From Solen grandis (taxonomy: Eukaryota > Mollusca > Bivalvia > Adapedonta > Solenidae), in NCBI GenBank assembly GCA_021229015.1, contig CM037790.1:58810049-58874048 (forward strand): a stretch of 64,000 nt of DNA, read 5' to 3'. Below are positions 22,101-33,411 of this stretch, one piece after another (within the stretch, counting starts at the first letter, position 1; every line of letters starts with the position of its first letter). The notes below the pieces were generated by a model. The model did no database searches, was not told the origin of the DNA, and saw nothing but the letters and a program-made list of their open reading frames with translations. A program made the position numbers and the translations under genes.

Positions 22101-23975
22101 ATAGTCCAGTTCACCCCTATTTCTTACTACTTATGAAGTGGGCAAACATTGTTCGAGTAAGATATATTTTCATAGGTTTGGGTCTTCATACGTAGTTACT
22201 GAAATAGTCCAGTCACCCCCAGTGGGAAACATTGTTCGAGTAAGATATATTTTCATAGGTTTTGGGTCTTCATACGTAGTTACTGAAATAGTCCAGTTCA
22301 CCCCTATTTCTTACTACTTATGAAGTGAGGCAAACATTGTTCGAGTAAGATATATTTTCATAGGTTTTGGGTCTTCATACGTAGTTACTGAAATAGTCCA
22401 GCTCACCCCCTATTTCTTACTACTTATGAAGTGGGGCAAACATTGTTCGAGTAAGATATATTTTCATAGATTATGGGTCTTCATACGTAGTTACTGAAAT
22501 AGTCCAGCTCATCCCCTATTTCTTACTACTTATGAAGTGGGGCAAACATTGTTCGAGTAAGATATATTTTCATAGGTCCTGGGTTTTCATACGTAGTAAC
22601 TGAAATAGTCCAGCTCACCCCTATTTCTTATACTTTTGAAGGTTGGCAAATTTGTTCAGTAATATATTCTCATAGGTTTTGGGTTCTTTAAACGTAGTAA
22701 CTGAAATAGTCCAGCTCACCCCTATTTCTTACTACTGATGAAGTAGGGCATACATTGTTCGAGTAAGATATATTATCATAGATCTTGTGTCTTCATACGT
22801 AGTTACTGAAATAGTCCAACTCATCCCCTATTTCTTACTACTTATGAAGTGAGGCAAACATTGTTCGAGTAAGAACGTAGTTACTGAAATATTCCAGCTC
22901 ACCCCCTATTTCTTATTACTTATGAAGTGGGGCAAACATTGTTCGAGTAAGATATATTTTCATAGGTCTTGGGTCTTCATACGTAGTTACTGAAATAGTC
23001 CAGCTCACCCCTATTTCTTACTACTTATGAAGTGAGGCAAATATTGTTCGAGTAAGATATATTTTCATTGGCCTTGGGTCTTCATACCTAGTTATTGAAA
23101 ATGTCCAGATATATTTTCATAGGTCTTGGGTCTTCATACATAGTTACTGAAATAGTCCAGCTCCCTTTTTTGAAGTGAGGCAAATATTGTTCGAGTAAGA
23201 TATTTTTTTATTGGTCTTGGGTCTTCATACCTAGTTATTGAAAATGTCCAGCTCACCCCCTATTTCTTTCTACTTATGATGTGGGAGAAACATTGTTCGA
23301 GTAAGATGTATTTTCATAGATCTTTGGGTCTTCATACGTAGTTACTGAAATAGTCCAGCTCACCCACTGTTTCTTACTGCTTATGAAGTGGGACAAACAT
23401 TGTTCGAGTAAGATATATTTTCATAGGTCTTGGGTCTTCATACGTAGTTATTGAAATAGTCCAGCTCACCCCCTATTTCTTACTACTTATGAAGTGGGGC
23501 AAACATTGTTCGAGTAAGATATATTTTCATAGGTCCTGGGTTTTAATACGTAGTTACTGAAATAGTCCAGCTCACCCCCTATTTCTTATTACTTATAAAG
23601 TGGGGAAAACATTGTTCGAGTTAGATATATTTTTATAGGTCTTGGGTTTTCATACGTAGTTACTGAAATAGTCCAGCTCAACCCCTATTTCTTTATAATT
23701 ATGAAGTGCGGCAAACATTGTTCGACTAAGATACATTTTCATAGGTTTTGGGTCTTCATACGTAATTACTGAAATAGTCCAGCCGATCCCCTATTTCTTA
23801 CTACTTATGAAGTGGGTCAAAATTTGTTAAAGTGAATTAAATTATCATGGGGCAAATTTTCTTCCAGTATATATTATTCTCATAGGTTTTGGGTTCTTCA
23901 TACGTAGTAACTGAAATAGTCCAGCTCACCCCTATTTCTTACTACTTATGAAATGGGAGAAAATCTGTTCTAGTG
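19175..23975 (+). repeat. Satellite array, ~106-bp monomer
   Basis: About 45 direct copies of a ~106-bp unit that includes CATACGTAGTTACTGAAATA, CCCCCTATTTCTTACTACTT and AACATTGTTCGAGTAAGATA. Within each unit CTTCATA..GTAGT..AAATAG and CTATTT..ACTACTTATGAAG are inverse copies around a loop of about 13 bases, so every monomer can form a hairpin of about 20 bp. Most units differ by only a few percent. Deletion-rich units occur at 21530-21560, 21830-22240 and 22630-22690, and the right end (23820-23975) decays. No coding capacity. The left end is cut by the gap. Confidence 0.95.
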
Positions 23976-24203
23976 AAGTTATATTTAAATAGATTGTTGT
24001 TGACACTTGGGAAATTCTAGTTTAGTCCAGTTTGTCTTTGGTGGGGAAAATAAGGTCGGAGAAACAGAAGACACAGGCGCATAAATCTGTTGCAGAGATT
24101 ATGGTCCTTCACACTGGTTCGGCAATTATGGATGACTATGCTCAAGGTGGGTTCAGTGAAAATTGATTTTTAAACATTTGTCACAACAATTTCAATCATT
24201 TTT

Positions 24204-24209
24204 TACACA

Positions 24210-24244
<35 letters not shown>
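24204..24244. repeat. (AC)n microsatellite
   Basis: About 20 AC dinucleotides with one T interruption. Confidence 0.95.
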
Positions 24245-24246
<2 letters not shown>

Positions 24247-24424
24247 TCTTACACAGGAAATTTAAAATATGTAATGGCTCTGAAATGATTAACGAAAAAC
24301 TGATTTCGCTTTCTTCATGTTTTTAGCTGTCTTTTTCAAATGTGTTTGGCCATAATCTCAGAATCGGCAGAGTTGAGTTGTTCACTAGAACAGAGCTGAT
24401 AAATACTTACACAGGAAAACACAA

Positions 24425-24530
24425 GAACAAACCACAAGGCCTAGAGTTAAGATTTTCGGTATGTAACATGGCCTAGTGGACCTCTTCCAAGTCTGTTCAA
24501 ATCATGGCCCTGGCATCGAAATTACCTTCA
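24425..24530 (+). repeat. Single decayed HINE family 1 core unit
   Basis: AACCACAAGGCCTAGAGTTA, then GGTATGTAACATGG, GTCTGTTCAAATCATGGCCC: one core unit of the family at 13444-14756, without recognisable ends. Confidence 0.7.
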
Positions 24531-24544
24531 TTATGATTTATGGT

Positions 24545-25689
24545 ATCTTACAATGGTGTTTAGATTATTGGGATGTTTCAGGTCGTCTGGTGCGCTGTTT
24601 GACCGGTACCCTGCATGGTATAGGCGTATTCCAAGATACCTATACGTGAGTTTTTTTTTCTTTGTTTTTCCTTCTTTATTTCTTTTGTTTAGATTTTTTT
24701 CTTTAACCGTTCTTTTTTTCTTATTTTTCCTTTTTTTGTTGTTGTTTTCATAATTATATATATTTCCTCTTCAGCTTATTCATAGACCTGTCAATGTCTG
24801 AAAAAGTGGCACACAATGTTCAGAAATAAAAGTTAAGAGTTCTCTGTGTTTGGGGTTCACAGATATCAATTTCGATTGATAACGTCCCCCAGTTTCTGTG
24901 CATTGTGTGTGTGTCAAAATGGGCCATGTGACGCGTCTGGTGTGGTGTGCTTTAGCCTCCACCGCTGGCTAGCCAGTTTCTGGTGAAAAAGGAACATTAG
25001 TCTCCCCTGCCAGTATATAGCCTCTCCATGGTCAAGCCCTATACAGTGCCTCCTCGTGGCGACACACGTCAACTGAGGACTTTTGTGTTCTCAGGCTGAA
25101 CTGTAGGGGACGATCTACAAGAACTATTTGATAAACATTTAAGTCTATAAATTTTGGATAAGGTATCAACTTTAAAAAACGTACTTGGGAAGACTGTCCT
25201 TTAATTGTGACACTATTCATGACTTTTACAAACTATTTCAAACTTCATTGCAAAGAACATCCAAATCAATAGAAGTCAAGTAATGATAAATAAACATTCT
25301 TCATAGAGTATTGCATTTTTTTTCAAAAATGGTAAAAAAAAAAACCCTCTAAAAGCCCCTTGAAAGTTCTATAAAAATATTAATCGGAGCTGGGATCCTT
25401 TTAGAGTACAGAATAATATTAAACTAGTGTTTCTATATAACAATTTATATAGACATACAATAATAATAATTATAATAATAATTAATTACTGTGCATTAAT
25501 ATTATATCATTGAAAGTAAAGAATTTTCCTATATAGAATTAATAATTAGACAAAATGTGTTCAAAAAATACTATGCCCCAGTCTGAGCTGGTCATATGTT
25601 AAATAATTAATGCCAATTAAAAACCATTCATGAGTGGAGTATATAGACATTATTCCATATAGTAATGGATTAATGCTTATGACAAAAAA
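24545..25689. other. Gene-free stretch
   Basis: T-rich tract at 24640-24740; a short hairpin at 24618-24643 (TATAGG..CCTATA). The remainder is AT-rich without splice patterns or long frames. Nothing functional recognised. Confidence 0.5.
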
Positions 25690-26115
25690 TAATAATAATA
25701 AAAAAAAAAATAAAATAAAGGGAGATAGATAAAAAAACAACCTGACGAACCTTCTGTTCCATAATCATTACACTTCTGATTTCACTATCTGTTTATATTT
25801 TAAGTTTCGAATCAATACCTCGAATGGTTAGGAGTTCTGTACAAAATTGATATAAAATAAAGGAAGATAATACGAAATCTACCAGGAGTTATGGTTCTTG
25901 GTTACTTACAGCTCGTAGGTTTAACGTTCCAAGTCCTTACTTTGTTGTTTATGAGTTTTGCTCGCAATAAAAACAGGCTTGATAGAGTTATGGTTCTTGG
26001 TCACTGCACTTTTCATAGTTGTCATCAAGTCAATACCTTTTATAGTTTTCAAGTTGTGATCAATGTTAAAGTTGTTGACAAACAAACAGACAGGGCATTT
26101 GCACTACCTTAACTA
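25690..26115. repeat. Interspersed repeat with internal duplication
   Basis: The block AGGAGTTCTGTACAAAATTG with AAATAAAGGRAGATA occurs around 25705-25730 (partial) and 25830-25870. GAGTTATGGTTCTTGGT occurs at about 25886 and 25986. The 3' part has AAGTTGTTGACAAACAAACA and GACAGGGC. I recognise the style as a dispersed mollusc repeat but cannot name the family. The frame at 25891-26112 translates it. Confidence 0.5.
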
Positions 26116-26289
26116 ATATATCTTTTTTCTGTATCGGGCAATCCAAGTTTGAAAATAAAAGATGATATAAACTTTTTTTTTGCTTCACTTTTCAAAAATG
26201 GAGCTGTTGTCAACGTTAGTTCGTTGCTACATAACCATTATACATGTTCATGTAAAACTTGGTATACTTGTTCACTTAATAAGAGCAGG

Positions 26290-26291
<2 letters not shown>

Positions 26292-26342
<51 letters not shown>
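26292..26342. repeat. (TA)n microsatellite
   Basis: About 25 TA dinucleotides followed by a T run (26343-26356). Confidence 0.97.
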
Positions 26343-26351
<9 letters not shown>

Positions 26352-26486
26352 TTTTTCAAACGGAAGTTTAATAGCAAGTGCCACAAAAGAATCTATTCTA
26401 CACTCAATTGCAAAAGAAAGTGTGCAATTTTTAATTTTAAATATTTCAATATTTATCATTTTCAATCCCATCGATCTACAATTTGG

Positions 26487-26488
<2 letters not shown>

Positions 26489-26541
<53 letters not shown>
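26489..26541. repeat. (AT)n-(AG)n compound microsatellite
   Basis: About 15 AT followed by about 11 AG units. Confidence 0.97.
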
Positions 26542-27677
26542 CGATAAAAATGTAACTATAACTAGTTAAATATAAAAAATCAATTGAAATAATGCAAAAC
26601 ATTTGACTTGCTGATCTTTACCTTGAGTATTTTGAGTATTAGATAAATATTTTACATTTATAAGAATATATTGTATACCAAACATCTAACGTCTTGAATC
26701 TTTTATTTATTTTTTTATCATTTTATTGTTTTGAATCGATATTTAGAACAAGTTGTCACCTCAAAGCCAAAACAGTCTACGTAATAACTTTTTGTATGAT
26801 TTTATAACCATGTTTGTGCAGAAGTACACTGGCTCAATTTTGTCTTTATAAGTAACTATTAATTCTCCGTTTTATAATAATGTAACAATATTCGTTTGAG
26901 AACAGTTTATCTAAGCAGTTTATTGTTCTTTCCAATGGGAAGGAACATCAAAAGTCGTTCCTCGCTACTTGCCGGATATAAGAGTAGCACCCGATGATTG
27001 CCCGCTCAGTATTATGTGTGCTTCATTATTCTTACGATGAGACGGGATCCAGTCTGTCATTTATCCGCCATTTTATCGGCCATTTAAGCTTTTTTGATGA
27101 CTTGCCAGTTTTCTGTTAAGTCTACAGCGAATCAGTGGCGAATATTGGGTGTCAGTCTAGCAGGTGCGCGTAGGTTTAAATTACGGCTTTGTGTTGTCCC
27201 GATAAAGAAGAAAGTTTTGACTTAGAGAAATGTGCAACCATAATAAACCAATACAGTTTGTCTCTTTGTACTCTAAGGTAATACTTTCCATATGCAAATG
27301 CTGAAAACAGGGTCTCTTCATACTGTATATATAGAGACCCTGCTGAAAAACAGCATTCACTTCATACTTCATAATTTAAAAATGCCCTGGAAGGAACATT
27401 TAGTAGGCTAAAACTTGTTTAATGTTTACTAAAGATAAGTAAATACTTTCACAGGTAAACAAGAATACTCCCAAGCTTCAGGAACTAGTTCCATTTTTTT
27501 TTTTTACAAAAATATGAAAACCAGCAGTTACAATCAGCACATAAACAAACGTAAGAAGTGCACTAGCATAGTATTGAATTGAAAACAATCCCGTTTTCTC
27601 AAAACATATATTAAGCTTTAAGTATATCCGTAAGTAACCGAAATCTCTCTCTCTCTATATATATAGCGTAATAAGGG
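26542..27677. other. Gene-free stretch
   Basis: No supported gene. 26930-27180 is less AT-rich and contains GGATATAAGAGTAGC, which resembles a TATA box, but no start codon with a splice pattern follows. A short (TC)n and (TA)n tract lies at 27643-27664. Confidence 0.5.
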
Positions 27678-27687
27678 AATTTATGTG

Positions 27688-27935
27688 TTGTTGTTGTTGT
27701 ATTGGGGTTTACCGTCGCTGCGATAGTATTTCAATCATATAGCGACGTCCAGCTAATTACAAGTGGAGGAAGACCCCGCGTACACAGAGGTGCCCGGGCA
27801 GAACCACCGATTAACCGCAAGCCAGCTGGAAGGCATCCTCACATGAAAAGTCCCTACCGGGATTCGAACCCACAGCGGTGAGAGGCTGAGAGATTTGTAG
27901 TCCACGACTGTAACCGCTCGGCCACGGCGGCCCCA
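27688..27935 (-). repeat. SINE family A, full-length
   Basis: Flanked by an 11-bp target duplication AATTTATGTGT (27678-27688 and 27936-27946). Read on the minus strand it begins GGGGCCGCCGTGGCCGAGCG with a tRNA-like A box, then GTGGGTTCGAATCCCGG as B box. The central block is CCAGCTGGCTTGCGGT and the 3' domain is TAATTAGCTGGACGTCGCTA followed by ACCGTCGC-type sequence in inverse. The tail is an (ACA)n run. RNA polymerase III would use the internal boxes; movement would need a LINE. The family is possibly one of the mollusc core-domain SINE superfamilies, but I do not assign a name. Confidence 0.92.
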
Positions 27936-28009
27936 AATTTATGTGTATTCACAGTACATATAGTCGTTCTGGATGTTACCCCTCTGTTTGTTAATTGGGT
28001 TTTATACCT

Positions 28010-28580
28010 CGCTAAAAGTCTTACTACCTGAGACAGATCTTGTGCTGCAACACTGCAGTATCACACAGTAGACATGTGGCATGTTACCACACCTTAACAC
28101 CTGGCCAATCAGTCCTGGAACGACCTCTATATGCTGAGGACGGCTAGGGAGCTATAGCAGTACCAATACTCCGAGGATGGAACAGAATCATTTCTTTTAC
28201 GAATTTGGTATGGCGTGACCCAGTGTTGTGCCTAGGCCGCGGGATCGCGGGATTCCCGCATTTTTTTTAACAATGACCCCTTAAAATTGAACAATCGCGG
28301 GCCGCTGGGCGCGCTCCGTCGATCCGGCCAATTTTCGCTTTTTTGCATTTTTGGCGTTCATTTCCTATCATTTTGTTACTACATTGACAATTCTGGGGTA
28401 AGTTATGCATGTTTTGGTTAACATTACTTTAAGTCCACCAAAATTATTAAATGCCCCCCCCCCCCCCCCAAAAAAAAAAGTTAGTCTGGGGACACCAGAA
28501 AATTTGAGCTAAGCACAACACTGGTGACCCGGGATTGAACACATAAAATGTTATCCCCTTGAATGACAAATGTGTTGATC
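28010..28580 (-). repeat. SINE family B, split by a MITE
   Basis: Minus-strand copy: the 3' domain is at 28027-28090 (CTGAGACAG, TGCAACACTGCAGTATCAC), the middle has TATATGCTGAGGACGGCTAG, and the head resumes after the MITE with CGGGATTGAAC, the inverse of the B box. The insertion point is within the B box region, which would silence this copy. Confidence 0.8.
28221..28523. mobile_element. 303-bp MITE, hAT-like ends, inside a SINE
   Basis: Terminal inverted repeat CAGTGTTGTGCCTAG against the inverse of CTAAGCACAACACTG (14 of 15 match). GTGACC is duplicated on both sides (28215-28220 and 28524-28529). CAGTG ends resemble hAT elements, but hAT usually gives 8-bp duplications and only 6 bases match here. 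The interior has CG-rich blocks and a C16-A10 run (28454-28479). No coding capacity. Confidence 0.82.
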
Positions 28581-29080
28581 AAACACTTGATTCGTCTGTA
28601 AATAACACAGAAATCAGTATAATGGTGGAAAATAAATTTTGTAATGTAATTTAAAAGTTTAAAATGTACTTTATATTATGTCGATTTGGAAACACAGTAT
28701 CACAACTTACACGTATACCTTACACGATCGTCCCTGGGAGTGCCATATTTTTTTTGTCCCAACGGGGTTCGGACCCACAATATTCGGACCCGAACCACGT
28801 CGCCCACTGTCTTGTGTTCAATGAATTCTTACCATACATACATTACACGAAGGCAAGGTGGTGTACTGGGGTATTAATTACAGTAAGGTATAGTTCTAGC
28901 TATATTTAAAAGCATTTTTTTAACTTTTGTGCGCTGATGATATGGTCCTATTTACTGGCATACGAAAAAGAAAGTTCCGTTTCTGGTCTCCAGCAAATAA
29001 ATAGAGGGTAGGTAGGGATTTTTTCAATAAATCAAAAGGTAAAGAAAGGGAAATCTTTTTTAAAGGCGGAAACGTGAAAT

Positions 29081-29082
<2 letters not shown>
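28581..29082. other. Unassigned repeat-like sequence
   Basis: No gene. At about 28745-28805 GGGTTCGGACCCACAATATT, followed by CGGACCCGAACC, looks like a decayed tRNA-derived SINE head. No splice-supported frame. Confidence 0.4.

Positions 29083-29120
<38 letters not shown>
29083..29120. repeat. (AC)n microsatellite
   Basis: 19 AC units. The minus-strand 28920-29120 frame is a by-product. Confidence 0.97.
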
Positions 29121-29122
<2 letters not shown>

Positions 29123-29484
29123 TAAGGTCGGTCGTTAAAAAGGAGGGTGGTCAGGAGACCAGAAACGGAGTTTTTTTTCCTAAGTATGTATACTTGATCT
29201 TGTCAAGCATACTTAACAGACATATATGTATACATGTATATACAAAATGAAATTCAAAATCTAAAGCTTAAGGAATGATGCATTGTATTTGGTCAGTTTA
29301 GGGTTTAGCTTTCACTTTCAATATTAAGCCTATGAGCTGATAATCTTGATTCTGAAAAACTGGATCTGATATTATTAATGTTATAAATAAAAAAAAAAAT
29401 AGCACACAGATAAAAAAGGCGATATGTTAGTCATGCTTGAATCCTGTAACCTACCATCCCAGTTTTGAATGAAATTGTCATTAA

Positions 29485-29633
29485 GGTAAAGTCCCTGTAA
29501 TGGTTCCGCTACATTTCGGACCTCATGGCTTTTCATGGAGATAACCAAGTTTCCTAATGTTTCATTAGGGTACCTTGGTTATCTTGGTAGAGGTTAAGTG
29601 GTCCAAGACATAGCGGATCCATTTGCTTTACAT
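29485..29633. repeat. Foldback element, ~60-base arms
   Basis: TGGTTCCGCTACATTTCGGA (29501) and the inverse of the sequence ending at 29622 (TGGATCCGCTATGTCTTGGA) start two arms that pair imperfectly (about 70%) through GATAACCAAG / CTTGGTTATC to a centre near 29561. Outer flanks GGTAAAG / CTTTAC extend it. Too long for a usual microRNA precursor; more like a small foldback MITE. Confidence 0.65.
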
Positions 29634-29689
29634 TTTAAAAAAGAAATTTCAATCATTTCTAAAGTAACATATATTTTATATATATTCGG

Positions 29690-31135
29690 TTTCATTTGCA
29701 TGCAATAATTTCACCCAATATTTAATCATACTAAAATTTTATATTCAGATACATTGTAATTTACATGCTCTTTATAAAAGTCACGCACACTATTCATTTG
29801 AAAAAATTGCAGACGAATCCGTCCAAAGGGATTAACTTTGATTAATCCCTTTACGTCATTTCCGTAACGAAAGATCGGTAAAATAATCTATGTTAAAAAT
29901 ATATCTTCTCCATTGATCTTCACTTTTTTCTTTTTCTTTCATATATAGAACGTATTATTTCGGTGACAAAGAAAGAATATAGTATGTTGTTTATTCAACG
30001 TGTTTGCAGTGCCTGTTAAGATGCTTTGTTTATATTATATGTACTTGTGAAAATACACTGTCTTGCCATTTTATATGAGAAACATTATACCTCAAGGGCC
30101 CATAAGCCTACTGGATTTGCAAATAAAATATTTACCTGCCTTTAACCTCTCTGCTCCACTGCGTCTAAGTTCATTCACATTATATAAGTTCACAAGTATT
30201 TGACATAGATCTGTTCTTCTTATGCGCAGTTTTTACATATTTATTAACAGTGAGTGATTTTGTGAAGCCAAAATTAACATTTTCACCACGCATTTAATGT
30301 CGGGCATCTATATAGTAAATGATCTAGGCGACAAGGGGTGGTGGTACGTGGGAAAATTATCCCATCAGATTTTTTTGAAAATGGAAACAGATCCAATTTT
30401 TTGTTGGGTGAAATGTCCTATCAATAGTTATCAAGTCATTTAAAGACTGCATGTCTACATGAGACAAATATAGTACTACAACAAAGCAGTATCACGCCGT
30501 AGACATGTTGCATGATACCACACATGCCACAAAAAATCACACTTGATACTTCTTCATATACCGATCTCAAAATACTTGTCAGTATATATGCTTAAAACCA
30601 GAAAAAGAAGCAAACAAACACACAATTGTGCTTTGCAATACAAACTATTATTGTTACTTTTTCTAACACTGTATTAATGCCACAGAAGTATCGGTAGTTT
30701 TTTTTTTATTCATATGTTTCTATCATTATAAAATACCCTATAGGCAGGTAATTTACGCGCTCTATACCTGCGTATAAAAATCGCGCCCAATAATCTTGTA
30801 CAAAATTACAGACTAATCCGTCCAAAGAGACTAACTTTGATATATCCATATACTTCATTTCCATAATCTAAGATCAACCAAATTGCGAGGGAACATTCTG
30901 ATCAGCATGTCTGTTCGATCGATTTTACATATGTTCTCCCATGCACAAGTTCGTATGTACTTGATTTACATTTACATTTTCATGCGTACTAATAGTCTTT
31001 TAATGATTATGAACGGTGGGTGGGTTTGTTAGGTCAAAATTTACATTTCTCCACCCAATTAATGTCGGGCTAACATTAAGATATCTAACGACAGCTGCAT
31101 AACTGATATATTAAAATAATGAACGATCTGGAACT
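29690..31135 (+). repeat. Old local tandem duplication, two diverged halves
   Basis: 29690-30330 and 30710-31135 share a series of blocks in the same order: a ..ATTTACRYGCTCT.. block, GACGAATCCGTCCAAAGGGA against GACTAATCCGTCCAAAGAGA, CTTCATTTCC-type words, GTGGGTGGGTTTGT-type words and TTAATGTCGGGC with ATGAACGATCTGG. A SINE fragment follows each half. No frame is conserved between the halves. Confidence 0.6.
30434..30545 (-). repeat. SINE family B 3' fragment
   Basis: Inverse of the family B 3' domain: AGTACTACAACAAAGCAGTA then TCACGCCGTAGACATGTTGC. Head absent. Confidence 0.7.
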
Positions 31136-31137
31136 AT

Positions 31138-31524
31138 GTCACATGTCTACGGCATAATACTGCAGTGTGGCAGTACTATATCTGTCTCAAGTCGACATAG
31201 TCTTCTAATGACTGAGGGGCCTCCATGGCCGAGAGGGTAAAGTCGCTGACTTTAACACTCACTCAGCCCCTCACCGCGTGAGTTCGAATCCCGGCAGGGT
31301 CATTCGGATTTTCATGTGAGGAAGCATTCCAGCTGGCTTGCGGTAGGTCGGTGGAACTACCCGGATGCCTCCGTGCATTCGGGGTTTTCCTCCACCTGTA
31401 ATTAGCTGGACGTCGCTATATGACTGAAATACTGTCGAAGCGACGGTAAACTCACATAGTCAGTAGTCAAGTCCTTATGACTGAAATACTGCTATACCCA
31501 GTAAACAAACAAACAAACAAACAA
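31138..31524 (+). repeat. SINE family B 3' end, interrupted by SINE A
   Basis: CATGTCTACGGCATAATACT and GCAGTGTGGCAGTACTATAT continue to about 31215. The family B sequence resumes near 31475 with TATGACTGAAATACTGCTAT and an (AAAC)n tail. Parts either side of the inserted SINE resemble each other (ACATAGTC), but an exact duplication cannot be fixed. Confidence 0.75.
31216..31452 (+). repeat. SINE family A, nested copy
   Basis: Head GGGGCCTCCATGGCCGAGAG, B box GAGTTCGAATCCCGG, core CCAGCTGGCTTGCGGTAGGT, 3' domain AATTAGCTGGACGTCGCTAT and ending GCGACGGTAAACTC. It lacks the (ACA)n tail of the other copies, which suggests an older, trimmed insertion. Confidence 0.88.
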
Positions 31525-32306
31525 CAGAAAGCGAATAGTTAGGGAAACCTCACTGCGACAACGTACGAGTATAGTGTGCATGTGGCGTGATCTGCAGGGG
31601 GAGCATGATGTGATTAATCATTTGGCGGCTTACGAAACTAGAAATTCTAAATATAGGTTTTTATTATTCTAAAAATAGCTTCAATACCGATGTGTTATGT
31701 TTTATATCAATATTTTAAATTTGGCACTATCACAATCATGTACATTTTCGATTTCAAAAATATTCATAGTTGCAAGAGGATATTTGTAAGTTCCATGAAA
31801 GTTACATCTAGGACAAGTAATAATGGTGCGTACAGTGTCTTTTATGTGTGTATGCACTACTGAGGCTGATTTCTGCCATGTCGCGTCGCTGTGCTGTCGC
31901 GCTTTATAAGGACAACGTCACTACAGCGCGACGGCGGCGCGATATAACGGCAAACTGCACTTTTTGTGCGGTCGCCTTAGAGTTAGATTAGGGATATCAG
32001 TTGCGAAGACACACCTTGGCCATATATTTATGACATAGAAAGGAAAACATGCAATAATTAGATAAAATAAATATACATGTACAAATTATTTCCTTTAAAA
32101 TAATGTTTACGTTTAATCGAATCCAATAGTATTCGAATAATCCAAACGAATTCGAAATTCGAACATTTGTTGTCATCACTAGTAAATAAGTCGTTCATTG
32201 ACAGGGATTGTCCCTTTAAATATTTATGTAATCAGCTGGGTGTTACAGCTTTTGCATAGCATTTAAAATATATTTCATAGTTTGGAGAGCGATCGAGGAA
32301 ACGAGA

Positions 32307-32352
32307 ATGAAAGTTGCTATGGTTATTTGGATTGTTGGGAGCATTATTGGCG
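32307..32352 (+). pseudogene. Orphan signal-peptide exon, paralogous to the gene at 34257
   Basis: An ATG at 32307 opens a 15-codon hydrophobic leader (Met-Lys-Val-Ala-Met-Val-Ile..., ending ..Ile-Ile-Gly). One base of the next codon follows, then a GTAAAA donor at 32353. The gene at 34257 starts Met-Lys-Ile-Ala and leaves exactly the same phase (one base) before a GTAAG donor. No matching exon 2 or 3 was found between 32353 and 34250. It is either an alternative first exon that splices to 35330, or the remnant of a tandem copy of the gene. It is too short for ordinary frame searches, and coding function is inferred only from the parallel. Confidence 0.5.
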
Positions 32353-32833
32353 GTAAAAGAATCTTTCTTATAGAAATTTGTCATCATTGTTATGATATAT
32401 AGTAGAATAGTTTAGGCTTGCAGTAATTTTATCACGAAGGCCGTATGTGACGATGTGATAGCACGACTAGTGCAGTTTGTTTTTGAGCTGTGTTTATATC
32501 GGTATGTAATATACGCCGCATTCCTTCTATATTAAAAAAAAACAACATGTTTTGCTAATCGTGTTAGAATGGACTTGTTTTAAAAAGATGATGATAATTC
32601 TTATATTCATTCGAATTTGAAAGCTATGATGATGAAGAAGATGATGATTGTTAAAATGATTTGACTTTGATAAAAGGTGACGATGACGACAGCGACTTTG
32701 ATTAGGATATTTTCTATCGTGCTTTGACGTTAATTACAACAATATTCCTGAGCCATCTTTATTCAGAGATTATGAAACCCTAAAGCCTTGTTTGGTGCAT
32801 GGATATTGCATGGTCTTTCCAGGGCACAAAGTA

Positions 32834-32914
32834 CTGGTCCAAGCCAGGAACTCTCGAAGAAGAATTAGAATAAATTGTCAGTCCTTGATCCTCAGTCGAT
32901 GTAAAATATATAAG
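32834..32914 (+). repeat. Repeat family C copy
   Basis: ACTGGTCCAAGCCAGGAACT to CAGTCGATGTAAAATATATA, diverged from the copy at 13229. Confidence 0.6.
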
Positions 32915-32986
32915 AACCCCGAATAGAATAAGTAGTATAAGTAATAGAACATATATTGATCAAAGATATAACATTATATGTTTTGG

Positions 32987-33304
32987 ACCGGCCCCGGTGA
33001 CCGAGTGGTTAGAGTGTCCGTCTTGGGAGCGGGAGGTCGTGGGTTCAATCCCCGGCCGCGTCATACCAACGTCGTAAAAAAGGTACTGTTATAGCTCCCT
33101 TGCTTGGCACTCAGCATATAAGGGTAGTTCCAGGACTTGGTGGCCCGGTGTCAGGATAATGTGACTGGGTGTGGTTTCATGCCACATGACTACGGCGTTA
33201 TACTGCATTGTGGCAGCACCATATCTGTCTCAAGTAGACATAGTCTCCAAATGACTGAAATACTGTCGGTGGGACGTTCATCCAACCAAACAAACAAACA
33301 AACA
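32987..33304 (+). repeat. SINE family B, best full-length copy
   Basis: The tRNA-like head GGCCCCGGTGACCGAGTGGT (A box) and GTGGGTTCAATCCCCGG (B box) resemble a class II (Leu/Ser-type) tRNA. The body has GTTATAGCTCCCTTGCTTGG, CACTCAGCATATAAG and GTGTCAGGATAATGTGACTG. The 3' domain includes CATGACTACGGCGTTATACT and ATATCTGTCTCAAGTAGACA. The tail is (AAAC)n. AACATTATAT occurs near both ends (32970 and 33315) but is offset from them, so a target duplication is only possible. Confidence 0.88.
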
Positions 33305-33374
33305 TTTATTTTTGAACATTATATAAATAACATAATCTAAATTTCAGTATCCATAACTCTAGATTCGAAGAATG

Positions 33375-33375
<1 letters not shown>

Positions 33376-33410
<35 letters not shown>
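33376..33410. repeat. (AC)n microsatellite
   Basis: About 17 AC units. Confidence 0.97.
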
Positions 33411-33411
<1 letters not shown>

